Shown here: positions 1 through 11,553 of the stretch, piece by piece
Layout: each line of letters starts with the position of its first letter
Position numbering within the stretch: position 1 is the stretch's first letter
DNA from: Pleurodeles waltl
Lineage: Eukaryota > Chordata > Amphibia > Caudata > Salamandridae
NCBI RefSeq assembly: GCF_031143425.1
Contig: NC_090448.1
Coordinates: 527,948,313 to 528,012,312, forward strand
Length of the DNA stretch: 64,000 nt
Direction of reading: 5' to 3'
Translations under genes and position numbers: made by a program
The notes under the pieces: generated by a model
What the model saw: the letters and a program-made list of their open reading frames with translations, nothing else
What the model was told of the DNA's origin: nothing
The model's database searches: none

Positions 1-2763
1 TGCACCTTCCTGCACCACCATCGGGCACTCGCGTTTCCAATGACCTACAATTCCGCACACATGACACGGCATCACTTTCTTCATTGCCTGCACACCCGTC
101 ACAACAGTGTTTAAATCCGGACCATTATTCACAAAACCTCCTCTGCCTCTGCCTCTCGCCTGTGGCTGAAACGCCATGTTTCCTTGCAACTGCGGCTGCA
201 GTTGCAGTACCTGCTGTTGGAACCCTTGCATCCCTTGCAAACCTTGCAGACCTGTCTGAGCTGCTTTAAGCTGCATCATCATCACCTTCTCTTTCAGCTT
301 TTTCTGTTTTACCTCAATTTCGTCGCTACAATATTTCGCGTAAGTCAAGACCTCATCAATCGGTTTAGACTGCCAACAAATCAAATGCGACTTTATCATC
401 TGACTTATTTCTGGTCTCAGCCCTTCCACAAATCTGAACACAAAATGAAGCATATCTTTTGCCTCGATTGTTTCCGTGCCACTGTAATTCTTGAACGCTT
501 TCAACAACCTCTCGTAGTAACTATGAATCGATTCTTTTGTCTCTTGGGCAGTTCGATCAATCTTCTGCCAATCCACATTTTTCGCGGCAACCTTCGTCTT
601 CAAATGCTCAATCACCTTATAGTACAAACTCATCACCATAGGTGATGGTGCACCCGTCTCCCTGTCTCTCTCTGGTTCACTTGTCGGCCAACCTACAGCT
701 CTTTTGCAATCCTCCCACAAATCTGCCGGAACCACGATCTCAAAGAGAGTGTTCAGGTCTTCCCAGAGACATTTTGCAAGTTTCACAAACCTATCAGTCT
801 GTTGATACCATTCAATCGGCTTCTCTCTCAGTTTGGGAAAATCATCCGTAAATGACTGAATGTCGCTTCTGTGCCACGGTACATGTATTAACTTTCCCCC
901 TGCTGTCTCCCTCATTGGTAACATGGTTACTGTCTCGCTGCTTTGTGGTCTCTTCTCATTATGCTCTGTAGCACTGTCCCTCCTCTTTTCCTTTCTCTTT
1001 ACCCATCTGCTTTCCCACTTGTCTAAACACCTCCACACTTGTGCACTCTGTAGCAATTCTCTGAGGTGTGTCTTCATGCCTGCTGACCTCATGTGTTCAA
1101 AATCTGTGGTCCCAAAATCCAACCTGTAGCTTCTGCTCAAGTGTTTCATCTTGTCTATGTCAACCCCGTTTCTGTCAGCTGCTTCCTGCAAGCCCTTATG
1201 TACTTTGTTCACTTCCTTCGTAATCCTGGGACATAGATACCTCAGTTCTTCTTCCGTGTAGGATTCTAGCCTATTTACACCCATAGTCCCTTCCACCAAT
1301 TCTTGTGCTTCCATGTTCAACCTGACCCTATTCATATAGTCTTCTCCTTTCCCACTGGCTGAACTTTGTGTGGAATTCAAGCTGTTGAACCACTGTGTCA
1401 GCTGTTGCGCATTTACCCCCATCAGTGTAGCATTCACATCGACTGTCATTGATGGTTGCGGCAACTTTTCAGTATTCGATGTTAAAGGTATTATCAGTGG
1501 GGGGCTCGACCTCACCAGTGTTGACTGAGCACATATGGGACTAAACTCCATCAAGGATCCAGATCCACTTGGCTGAGCCGCTATCGGAGTTATCCCTGGA
1601 GTGTTCTCTATGCACCTCCTCTCTGTCCCATTCTGCAGCATTGATCCCTGACTGTTCATGCCTAAGTTAGGCTGACTATACAGAGGTACCGGTGGACCTA
1701 CAGTAATGGGTAGTGATATCGCATCCGGGTTCTGTCCATATCCCATGTTCTGAGGCATGTTCATCCCCATACTATGGGTCATCATTGTCGGCATGCCCAT
1801 CTGACTCCCCGTCATCTGAGCATGAGCGTTTCCTCCCTGCATCTGCTTTTGAGGCATCATAAACTAAGTTGATTCAGCCTGTGTCATTATTGGATTGTGA
1901 CCATTCTGTACTCCCCTTACTGTTTGTTCTAGAACCATTCCTCCACTATTGTCACTGCTGTAGTACCCTGGCATCTGCGGTTGATAATTTTCTGCTGGTT
2001 TCATTATGGGCACATCTGGATATATTCTCCTAACCTGCGGTATCTGCGGGGTGAACAGTAAACTCGGGTCCTTAGATCCCGATGGCGCTCCTGAACTCTG
2101 GGTTTCACTGTTCTGTACCGATGCCGGAGGGGCAGAACTGGTACTTGGACCTTGTCCATTCTCCGCATAAGGTGGTGGACGGTCGTTCAGCAATTGCATT
2201 ATTAACTCCTCATCCTCTAACTCCTCTTCTCTTCTCAATTTTTCCTCGTCCTCTCTATCCTTGGAACATTTCCTGTCTGTCTTACAGGTAGCTTTCTTAC
2301 CTGTCTCCTCTTCCTCCTTAGTAATTGCGGGAAACAATTTTATTCCCTGCAATACATCTGACCTCCACACCTTCTGCGCATTATCCCACCTAGCATCCGC
2401 TAGTGTCTTTTCTACCTTCCTCATCCTTGTTTCAAACTTATTCTTCTGTTGCTGTCTAGCCATTAATTCCCAGATTGCTAGAGCCTCAAACTGTGCCGGC
2501 CTTGGAGGCACCTTCATGTCGTACATCGTGAATCTCAAATTCTCTAGGATCCTTATAGTGAATGTCCCATGTATCGGGAACGCTACGCTCCCATGTTTCT
2601 CTGTCAGTTTGTGCCATTGCTTTAGCCAAAGACACGGAGCTACCCCTTTTTCCTCCATTACAATGTAAGCTGGTGTGCCCTCGGGCGGCGTCTCCTCTCC
2701 TACGCTCGCTTTGATGTAAGACTCCCCCTTCATTGCACTCCTAAATGCTTTAAGGAATTTCAT
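1..2763 (-). pseudogene. gag: Retrovirus-like gag, 3' end off the window, one in-frame stop
   Basis: Gag polyprotein frame of an endogenous retrovirus-like element. It starts at the ATG at 2763 and stays in one frame to base 1 (921 codons), broken only by a TAG at 1864-1866. The first 299 codons look like a matrix region. They contain a charged Lys/Glu-rich stretch and a PPPY late-domain motif (2167-2178), which in retroviruses recruits the budding machinery. Beyond the TAG comes a Met/Gln/Pro-rich linker, then a capsid-like segment with spaced Trp residues. An RGRGRGG-type basic run follows, and then a CCHC zinc knuckle at 25-66 (C-x2-C-x4-H-x4-C) typical of nucleocapsid. Pol and env would lie to the left of the window. 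The order matrix, PPPY, capsid, single knuckle suggests gamma/epsilon-like gag, which is inference. The lone stop could be a decay mutation or, less likely, a read-through site. Confidence 0.85.
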
Positions 2764-3866
2764 TTTCTCGCCTTTTATTTCACAAAGTTTATAATCAATA
2801 GGTCACTTTTATTCCACAAAATTTGTAATCAATAGGTGACTTTAATTCCCGGAATACTCTTCGCTTGCCTTTCCCCTTCCTAACGAGCCCCACGGACTGC
2901 GTCCAATCCGTGCGCGACCCTTCTCTCCAACCAACCTATCCCAGCGCGCCTCCTAGTGACGTCACACTCACACACACTGCGGCTGACAAAGCCTCGCGGC
3001 TAGTCTTCCTTCACTCATCTCTTTTCGTAACAACTTCTTGCATATATTGCGAGCTACCAAAAACTAAAACAGATCTGTCGGTTTACTACAGGAAGGGTAA
3101 CACAATCGCTTCAGGACCTTAGGGACCTTTCACTAGCCCCGGTACCTTTCACTAGCCTCGGCCGCTATTCCGTCTTTCTCAGTCCCCACGTTCGCAAGCA
3201 AATCTGACCTGCAGACCTACTCTCAACTTGTCAATGATCTATTCTAGTGCACTTAGAATCTTGTCAAAGCCCGAAGTCGAAGTTTCTTTCACTCCCTAAC
3301 ACACGTACCGACTCGTTGACCACGCCCGATCAACCTACTAAACCGCCCAGACCACAACATGGATCAACATACTCCGGAGTCTCTTGACCTCGCAGGGCCC
3401 GTCTCAACAACAACAACCACGTGGACCTTTTTATGCACAAAGCGCCACACGCACATGAAGTTCGACGACTTCCCTACTCCCACACTCGGAGCCGCACCTC
3501 CGCTATCTCTTATGAAGTTCGACGACTTCTCTACTTCTACACTCGGAGTCGCACCTCCGCTATCCTTTAAAAGAAAAAAATCCTCGCAACCTTTTCACAC
3601 ACCCTGCGGCAATAAGCTGTGCAAGCGCAAAACCCTAACTTCACTCATACCATCACTAGTACCGCCAACGCTGTTTCCACACCTCCGTTCTCTCCATTCG
3701 CAAGCTCCGAGATCCCGGGAAAGTCGCGGTGGACCTAGCCCATCATCATTCTGTCAATCAGTTTTATCCAGGAAAAATCTAATTCAACTTCTCGAATGAG
3801 GCCTCAAAATGCGTAACCGTTAATTCAACACCATGTATTTTAATAGTACAGGGTCCCAAAAGACGT
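2764..3866 (-). other. Untranslated leader of the retrovirus-like element
   Basis: About 1.1 kb lies between the primer binding site and the gag ATG, long for a retroviral leader. No conserved frame is seen. Two short tandem duplications are visible: a 34 bp unit near 2775-2845, just upstream of gag, and a 57 bp unit near 3455-3566 containing ATGAAGTTCGACGACTT. A plus-strand open frame at 3359-3799 runs through the second duplication and is not considered a gene. Confidence 0.6.
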
Positions 3867-3884
3867 AACCGTCCTCTGCTACCA
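3867..3884 (-). other. Primer binding site, initiator tRNA-Met
   Basis: Read on the minus strand this starts TGGTAGCAGAGGACGG. It is complementary to the 3' end of the vertebrate initiator tRNA-Met (known sequence ending CATCCTCTGCTACCA) at 17 of 18 bases. It sits between the LTR and the leader, where a minus-strand primer site should be, and so fixes the orientation and inner LTR edge. Confidence 0.85.
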
Positions 3885-3889
3885 TCTAC

Positions 3890-5650
3890 TGATAGAGCGA
3901 ACCGTAGTAACAATTTACCTGTGTTCGGACGCTCTTTAGGCCGATGAATCTTTTGACTAAGTGGGAACTCTCTGTACTCTTAATCGATCAGTCACATCAA
4001 ATCAATAATCAATAACGTACATAAGCAATACCTTGATCAACATAACACTTAATGATTAATCCAGAATACATTTCGGCGAACCCTGACCTTTCAGTCAGGA
4101 ATAACCACACCAGTTTATTGCAAAGTTAGTGAATTTATTTCCCTATATTAACAAAGCTAGCACGATATAGATGTGTCTCAACACCAAATGATAAACATAA
4201 ATGAACATTAATAGCTGTCCATATCGTCGAAATAAGTGTAATCTATGTAGCATTTGAATCACAAGGCATTCGATAATGGCAATGCAAAGCACTAATACGA
4301 TAATCTGTAATGGGCTAATTGCATACATTTAGTCAGCATAACAAGATCTCAAATTGCATCGTGCAACATGTGGAATCCTCATCTAACCTCAAATTAGAAT
4401 CGGCATGTGGGACTTCATGCAAAAACAATTTAGCAACATAAATTTAGAAAGCTCCTATCTAGGGATCTTATCAAAATCAGCAGTTGGTTACCTAAAAGGA
4501 ACACAATGCAATTTTACAATTTCCTTTCATATTTACCAATTACGATCAGCATACAAGGAAGTCTTCGTCTCACAGGTACCGTTTCTCGATCAGCATGGGA
4601 CGGGACAAAGGGGCAGGGGTGAACGGGGCAATTGCCTCACGGCGGCAAGGTAGAACTACTACTTCATGCAAAGGGACAAATCAAAGTTAAAGTCTCTAGG
4701 GCAAGAATCATCAAAGTCTCTTTCTCTCGACTAGAGAAAGCATCAAAGTCTCTCAAAATGGCGTCGCAGCAAAGTGGGCCATAATAGCTACGAAGTCTGC
4801 AAAATGGCGGGTATCGAGCTGATAATGGCTAAATTTCTTCTCGTGCACCTGGGTTTTATAGACAACAGTTCGAGTCCAGTAGGGTCTCCATTGGAGGGTT
4901 TATAGGTTAGCTTCAAATTGTCCAATCAAAAACGACAGTTCTCAAGCTTTTACTTAAGCATACATTATCCTTGGAGATGGGTACGCAAATCGCAACATTG
5001 TCTACCAATTAGCTCACTTTCAGAGCCTCCATTGTCCGCACCTGCAAGTCGACCTTGAATTAAAGAGAAAATATGCCAGGCTGGCACGAAACTTTAAGAT
5101 AAGCATGTGAACAGTTTCTGTGGAAAAATACAGCTTCAAGCAGAAATACACGTTTAATAGCACATTGGAAAAATACGAACATCTAAACCGTGAGACCAGG
5201 CCACTAGGCCAAAGCCTCCTCTAAAGTAATGCTAAGCTAACGTAGTTCAAACAAGCAAATCGAAGCACACGTTTATGATTAGGTCAGATTAGTGCAATTC
5301 TAATACACCACGTTATATAAAGCACGCGTATAATGTTGGCAAACTACTCTGAGGGCACATTTTGTCCCCGTACAATCTTTATTAGTTCGGTTAATGTCAC
5401 ACATGATTATTTCACACTACGTTTATGCGTTAATAAATCAAAACCTTCATTTTCTGCTTCATCAGTATCAATGTGTTACCTTACCTAGCATATCGTCACA
5501 GAGTTATTGGATGTTCGTGTGATAAACCTCTTTTCATATGCACAATCTTCAACTTTTTGCAGAGGTCTGGAAAAAATGTATTGGATAGAGGCCATTGCTA
5601 GGCTCAATATTCTCGCTTGATGTCTGAGTGAGCTAGTCTTGTGAGACAGT
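3890..5650 (-). repeat. LTR of the retrovirus-like element (outer edge uncertain)
   Basis: Inferred 5' LTR, transcribed leftwards. The inner edge is placed at 3890, where a TG on the plus strand lies 5 bases from the primer site. On the minus strand a TATAAAA box lies at 4854-4860, and two AATAAA signals lie at 4134-4139 and 4114-4119, giving a plausible U3-R-U5 order. The second LTR lies outside the window, so the outer edge could not be set by comparison. It probably lies before the piggyBac TTAA at 5667. The length would be about 1.7 kb. Confidence 0.55.
4854..4860 (-). promoter_or_regulatory. TATA box of the LTR
   Basis: TATAAAA on the minus strand, about 720 bp upstream of the first AATAAA signal of the same LTR. 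Its position fits the U3/R boundary of a retroviral promoter. Confidence 0.5.
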
Positions 5651-5670
5651 CCTCCGTAATTCCCTCTTAA

Positions 5671-7626
5671 CCTCTTCGCTGCTAGGCCTTTCCCCCAGGA
5701 CTGAGCCCTTTTTTTAGCTATTTGGGGCAGTTCGCAGTTAGAACTCCATCACGTTTTCCTAGATAAGGTATTCACACCAAATGTGCATCCTTTTTTCCCA
5801 GCATCCTGGGGACTCTAAAAATACCCAGGGTTTGTGGATTCCCCTAGAGGGGACCAAGAAAATAGGCAAACATATGTCAGAACTTTGGTTTGTTTTTAAA
5901 AAATAGGGAAAATAGCTCCAGATAAAAGCTGTTTTTTTTCTCCTAAAAATAACATCCACAAACAGTTTACTGTTCTGAAGCCACCATCTTCCCAGCTTTC
6001 AGGAGCACGCAGAGCTCAATCAAAAATCCTAATTTCTTACCACAGTTTTGGCATTCTTCTAAGAGGTAGCCTCTTTTCCCTATTTCTTGAGCGCTCAACT
6101 TACTTCCAATTTGCAGTAAAAACCAGATTGAAACCCATAGGTGATCCAGAAAAGCAATACATTTCCGAAAACTAGACAACATTTTGAATTCAGCAATGGG
6201 TCACGTGTAGATCCCTCAAGGTTTTCCAAAGGAAATTAACTGTTAAAATAAAGAAGTATTGAAAATGAGTGGGAAAAAAATGGGCATGTGTGGCAACATT
6301 CTCATCTGTAACTTTTTGTCATGAATGCCAATTGACAAAAGCAATATACTGTTACGTCCGCTAGACCCTTCTAGTTGTGGGGATATATAGAGGTTGTAGG
6401 TTCTCCAAGAACCCAAGGTACCCAGAACAAACAACTGATACAATGGTTTTTCATTGAGTACCGAGTATAGCCCGATTCTTATAGCGAAATAGGCATAGTA
6501 AAAAATTGGTATCAAGAAAACTTATGTATTTCTGAAATGGGCACAAGATATAGAGTTTAGGAGCAGTGATTATTTCTATATTTCTGAATTTGTGGGTACC
6601 TGTACTAGTTTATGATTTGGAGGGAATTTTTCAAAATGTCATCTTTCTTATAAATTGGCTTACAATTGAAAGGCACAAATGCAGTTCACTTGTGTGGGTA
6701 GACCAAGTGCCTGAGACAGGAAATCCACCAAAAACGCAACATGGATGCAGCACATTTTCCTACCCAAAACTGACCCTCTTTTTCTAATGTAGGTTGCTCT
6801 AGATTTTGTTACAGTGTGGAACTGGTGAGTTTGCAGCAGGAGAGAATGCCAGGGCCCCCCCTTTCATCCAAATTGTCTGAAGACCCCCCACCCCACCCGA
6901 TTTCCTATGAAGCAATGCTGTAGACGCTATAAGAACTAATCCTTCCAGAGACACTGGTCTGTTTTGTTGTCTACAACGTTTCGTTAATAAATGAAGACCT
7001 GTAAGTATGGCATACTTGCAGAATACAAAAGATATCACTACTATAGGAATCTGGTAATAATTCAGTAGGACCTGATGAAGGCCAATTATCCCACTGGGCA
7101 GTAAGGGCCTAAACATGTTGACAATTTAATGTGATATACCAGATAGTTAACACGTCCACTCTATATCACCATTTGACTTTTATAATCTTATCCCTGTACA
7201 TTTTTCACCCAACATTAAACTGGAAAATCCAGGTGTGGGAGGTAATTGTAATTTCACTCTCCCACTGCACAGAACCCTTCACTATCCTCCAAGATGGAGT
7301 TGGCATTCACCTGGGGAAGCAAGTGTCCATGTGCGAAATCCCATGATGATGCCATCCAATAATAAATCATGGTGGTAGTTACTTACACCAGAAATGGTAA
7401 TTACTTGTTGAGGGTTTCGGGATAACTCCTCAGGGACCTCGTTTTCAATTACCAGTGTGGTTCACTTCCCATTGAGTGAATACCTAGGGAAACCTAGCCA
7501 GTCTGTACATTTTGAAAACTAGACACCTAAGGACTTCCAGGGTAGGCTAACTTGCATGGCTCTCACCATGCTTTGTTACCCAGAATCCCTTGCAAATATC
7601 AAACTTTGACTAAAAAACAAATTTTT
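5671..7626. repeat. Left arm of the piggyBac-type element, internal repeats
   Basis: Non-coding AT-rich sequence with short degenerate frames only. From about 6680 it enters a tandem array of ~380 bp units that resumes beyond the L1 at 14527. The segments CACTTGTGTGGGTAGACC (6687) and GAAACCTAGCC (7489) recur at 14612 and 14760. The ATG-started open frames here (60-105 codons) show no recognisable domain. Confidence 0.6.
6820..7452. mobile_element. Candidate 633 bp insertion inside a repeat unit
   Basis: Compared with the same unit at 14730-14770, this copy has extra sequence flanked by the 8 bp direct repeat CAGTGTGG (6812-6819 and 7453-7460). An 8 bp duplication would suit a hAT-like nonautonomous element. 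Clear terminal inverted repeats were not found, so the class is unknown. It could also be a deletion in the other copy. Confidence 0.35.
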
Positions 7627-7999
7627 CTCACATTTCCTTTTTAATGAGTTTTTATTAAGCATTTTCAGTGTATACAATGCAAAAAACATCAAGTAAAACC
7701 ATTGCCTACGATATCTGTGGATAATACAGGCACCATATCAAGGTACATTCATACATATAGAAGCTTTAAAGAAGTTAACATTATATCTCAGTGCGAAATG
7801 TGCCCCACATGAGTCTCTTCCGGGAGTGTCAGAGTGCCCAGATGTCCTAGTGGTGAAAGGTTCTTGGCAGCTCGTCTGCATAAGTCTCTAGTTGGTCCCT
7901 ACAATAAGCAATGTCGTGGATCCACTGCCTTATTTTTGGGCATGTTTCCCTCCCCCATTGTAGAGCCACCCTCCTCTTGGCCAATAATAGGGTGATAGC

Positions 8000-10900
8000 A
8001 ACCAGGTTGCGGTTGACAGGCTGCAGTGGTTTAACATATCCCAATAAGCATGTGCATGGGTTGCAAGGTATGAGTTCAAGTGTGACCTCAGTTAGGATCG
8101 ACCTGTCTTGTTCCCAGTAGTGGTAAATCTTAGCACACCCCTATGCCAGATGCAGGACATCAGCAACCGGTGTACAGCATCTCACAGTTATCATCAAGCC
8201 TAAGCCCATATCTAAACAGCCGCACCGGCTCATTCGCAAGTTTCCACCCCTGTTAACGCACAGCATAAAGGCAAAAAGTGTCCCGCTGAGTGGTGGGTCG
8301 AATACAACATTTCACTTATCTAACATTGGTTTGGTGTTCTTTGACTGCTCGGCCTGTGCGGTAGTGTAAAGGTTAGTAATGAGACCCTTGTGAGTGGAGC
8401 TAGTGAGAAAAGTCTGGAGGGACTTCAGGGTTGGGGTTTCCTGCGGAAACATCAGATAGAGCACCTTCAGTGCTGCCCGCAGCCTCAAGTAGGTGAAGTG
8501 CACAAGGAGAGATCGGTAGTGTTGTTGTGGTAGTGCTGATACTAGTATAGAACTGGCTCCAGGTGATCCTAGGGAATTTACTTACCCATGCAAGCGATAT
8601 CAGTAGAGACTGTAGCGTTTTGAAGAAGGCTTGTGCGAGTGTCATAGGTATATTAATTAATAAAGACATCTGGGCAGAATTATCATTTTCATCACCGCCA
8701 CGACGTCTGCCAAAGACAGCAGCAATTGCGTCCAGCTGTGCAGCTGGTCCTCTAATTTGGATACTGCCCTACCATAGTTGTATCTCATCACTAGGTCAGA
8801 TTCTCTGTGCACCCAGATGCCCAAGTACTTTACAGGATCTAAGCACCATTGCAATGGGAATTCTAAGGTGTACAGTTCAATACTTGTGGTGAGTGGCAGA
8901 ATGTATGATTTCTCCCAGTTGATACTTAATCCGGACTGAGTGCAGATATTTGTGGATGAGCGGTGCGAATTGTGTCTCTAGATCACGTACATACAGCACC
9001 ATGTCATCTACGTATAATGAAATGGACAGTGGTCGGAGTCTAAATTTTAGGGCGGCGGTGGTGTCTCTCTGCCTGATCGCACAGGCCAGAGGCTCTAAGG
9101 CTAGTGCAAAGGGAATCAGTGATAGATGGCATCCTTGCCTCATGACCCTGCGCACATTAATCGGGTCAAATATGAGGCCATTAACTTGGACCCAAGCGAC
9201 CCGGTCCTAATAAAAGAAACAAATCTGTCGGAGTAAAGATGGGGGTTTCCCCATCCTCTGTAAAATCATAAACAGATACGTCCAAGTGATGGAGTCGAAA
9301 GCCTAGGCAGTGACCAGCGGGATCGGCGCAGCTTTCATAGATGGATCTAGATAGTGTAGTGTGGCAAAGATAGTGCGGAGATTGTGTGTAGTGGACGGAG
9401 TGGGGATGAGAACTGTTTACCGTCTAGTGGCCAATAGTTTAGCTAAAATGTAGGTGTCAATGTTAATAAGTGACAATGGTCGATATGACTTGCATTGTTC
9501 TGGTGGTTTATCAGGTTTCAATAGCATGCTTATAGGTGTTTACCTGAGTGTTGGGGGCAGCTTTTGTGCTATGTAGGCCTCTTCAAACATTCTCTGTAAA
9601 TAGTGGGGGCAGTATTTCAGCAAATTCTTTGTAGAATTCTCCTACATTCTCCTGTTGTGCCATCCTCCTGGTGTGCCATCTATTCCTGGGGCTTTGTCAT
9701 GGGTCGGGCACATATTGCCTCCTTTATTTTCTCCACAGTAAAGGGCTGTCACAAATATTCCCTTTGTCCATGTGAGAACCATGCCAGAGCGATATCGTCC
9801 AGCTAGCTAGTGAGCTATCTCAGCGTGGGGGGCGTGTCCTGGAACACGTACAATTTTATATAAAAGGCAAAAACTTGAAGCACGGTGTACCATCCGGCTT
9901 ATTCATGCACACTATGTGAGTATGTGCCAATGGCGCTTTGAGCTTACTGGCTAGCACCCGTCCGGGCCTGCCTCCCTCTTCATATTCTCTTGTAACTTGT
10001 CTGGGTGAAAGATGGCGGATTTCATACTCTGCTGTGTTGTTTTACTAAGTAACCTGCTCACGAATGGTCGCTAGGGTGCTGGGCTGGGGATGCATAGCAT
10101 ACCCCTGCTCCAAAGCCTGTAGTGTGGAATCTACCTTCTGTAGTTGAGCCCACATGTCTTTCAGAATACCTGCTTTTGTGCCAAAACACACTCCTTTAAT
10201 GGAGACCTCAAAAGGTTCCCAAAGTGTGCCTGCACTGTCAACACTGTCTTTGTTAATAAGAAAGCATTCCAGGATAGGCTTCCAAATGCCCTCCAGGAAT
10301 ACTGGATCTAACAACGCTGAAGGGTGTAGTTGCCAGCTGAACCATGTAGGGATATGTATAGGTATGGCCAGTGTCAGCCTTACTTGAGCATTATCGGAAA
10401 GCGTTCTGGGCATGTGGCGATTATCTCTCAGCCAGGTTTGGATCTCCCTCGCTACTAGCCAGTATTCTAACCGAGACCAGGAACCATGTGCCGATGAGAT
10501 GAGTGTGCCCTCCTTCACCCCGTCTCGAAACCGCCACATGTCAATGAGGCCATAATCTGCTATACCATCCCTCAAAACCTGGGCTGCTTTTTTTACCTTG
10601 CCAACCGGATGTGACTGATCTATCCATCCCTGGGACCAGATATTAATTTAGATCCCCTCCGCAGAGCAGAGGTGTTGGTGACAAAACATGCAATCTACTC
10701 CATATCTGTGAATAGAATTCAGAGTCACCACAGTTTGGGGAATACCTATTATCTAGGGCCATCATGGTTCCACATAGTTTTCCCTTTACAATGACATACC
10801 TTCCCTGGTTGCTGGCCTCTGAGTGTGCGGGTACAAAGGGCACTCCATTCCTAATTAAAATAAGTAATCCTCTAGTATATGTAGGGTAAGAAGAGGTCAT

Positions 10901-11060
10901 CTGAAATCCTCCCCATTTAGCCCCACCCCACTAGCCGCATGTTGCGCTAGATGCTTTTCTTGCAGTAAAGCTATTTGCACCTGATGACGATCGAGATAGG
11001 TCAGGACATGACGTGTTTTTTTTGGCTGTTTAATCATCTGACGTTCCACGTCAATAGTGT
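8000..11060 (-). pseudogene. L1 ORF2 (endonuclease and reverse transcriptase), broken
   Basis: Degenerate coding remains of the L1 replicase, which nicks target DNA and reverse-transcribes the element's RNA. The endonuclease lies at about 10640-11030, with an IALLQEKHL segment and further on LLCGGDLN, corresponding to the GDFN-type motif. A linker at 10045-10575 contains LIDMWRFRDG and SRLEYWL, typical of the end of the endonuclease. Reverse transcriptase lies at about 8877-9400, with AFDSITWTYLF, RQGCHLSLIPFALALEPLA and a YVDD active-site motif in ISLYVDDMVLYVRD. The C-terminal part at 8400-8854 contains KYLGIWV and MIILPRCLY. Several frameshifts and stops separate these blocks, so no full-length protein can be made. 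The exact edges are approximate. Confidence 0.85.
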
Positions 11061-11553
11061 TAGTGGGCTGTGGCCGAGCTAGTGCTCCTGCTTCCTAAGT
11101 ATCAACTCAAGTGTGCAGATATGTGGTATGCCAGCTCTCAGGTGCACACCTACAAAATACATTGGATAGGCAAGTAATTCCAACTCAAAGTACCCTCCCA
11201 CTTCAGCTTCCCCTACTTGCTGAAGAAACGACCCAGTGGAACCAGTTTCCCAAATGTGTTTAACATATAAACAAACTTCCATGTATTATCCATCAAATTC
11301 AGTTCCATCATGGGCATAAGGGGTGTTCCCTCACGGAGGCAGGTAGAGATCAGAGAAACCTACAGGTGGGCAGAGGTGACCAGGATCCAGAGCCACCTGT
11401 GGAGCACCATGGCTGTGTCTGTGGTCTGTGCAGTAGGGCGGCATTTGTACTAATGATAGCTCAGTTGAACACAGTGTGAGGTAGTCGCCATGTTTTCAAA
11501 CCTACTGACTGTTTGGTGCTACATCAGGATTGAATAATATTTATGTGTTCTAA

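Noticed and set aside
3359..3799. 146-codon plus-strand gene
   Set aside because: Antisense to the leader of the retrovirus-like element and spans a 57 bp tandem duplication.
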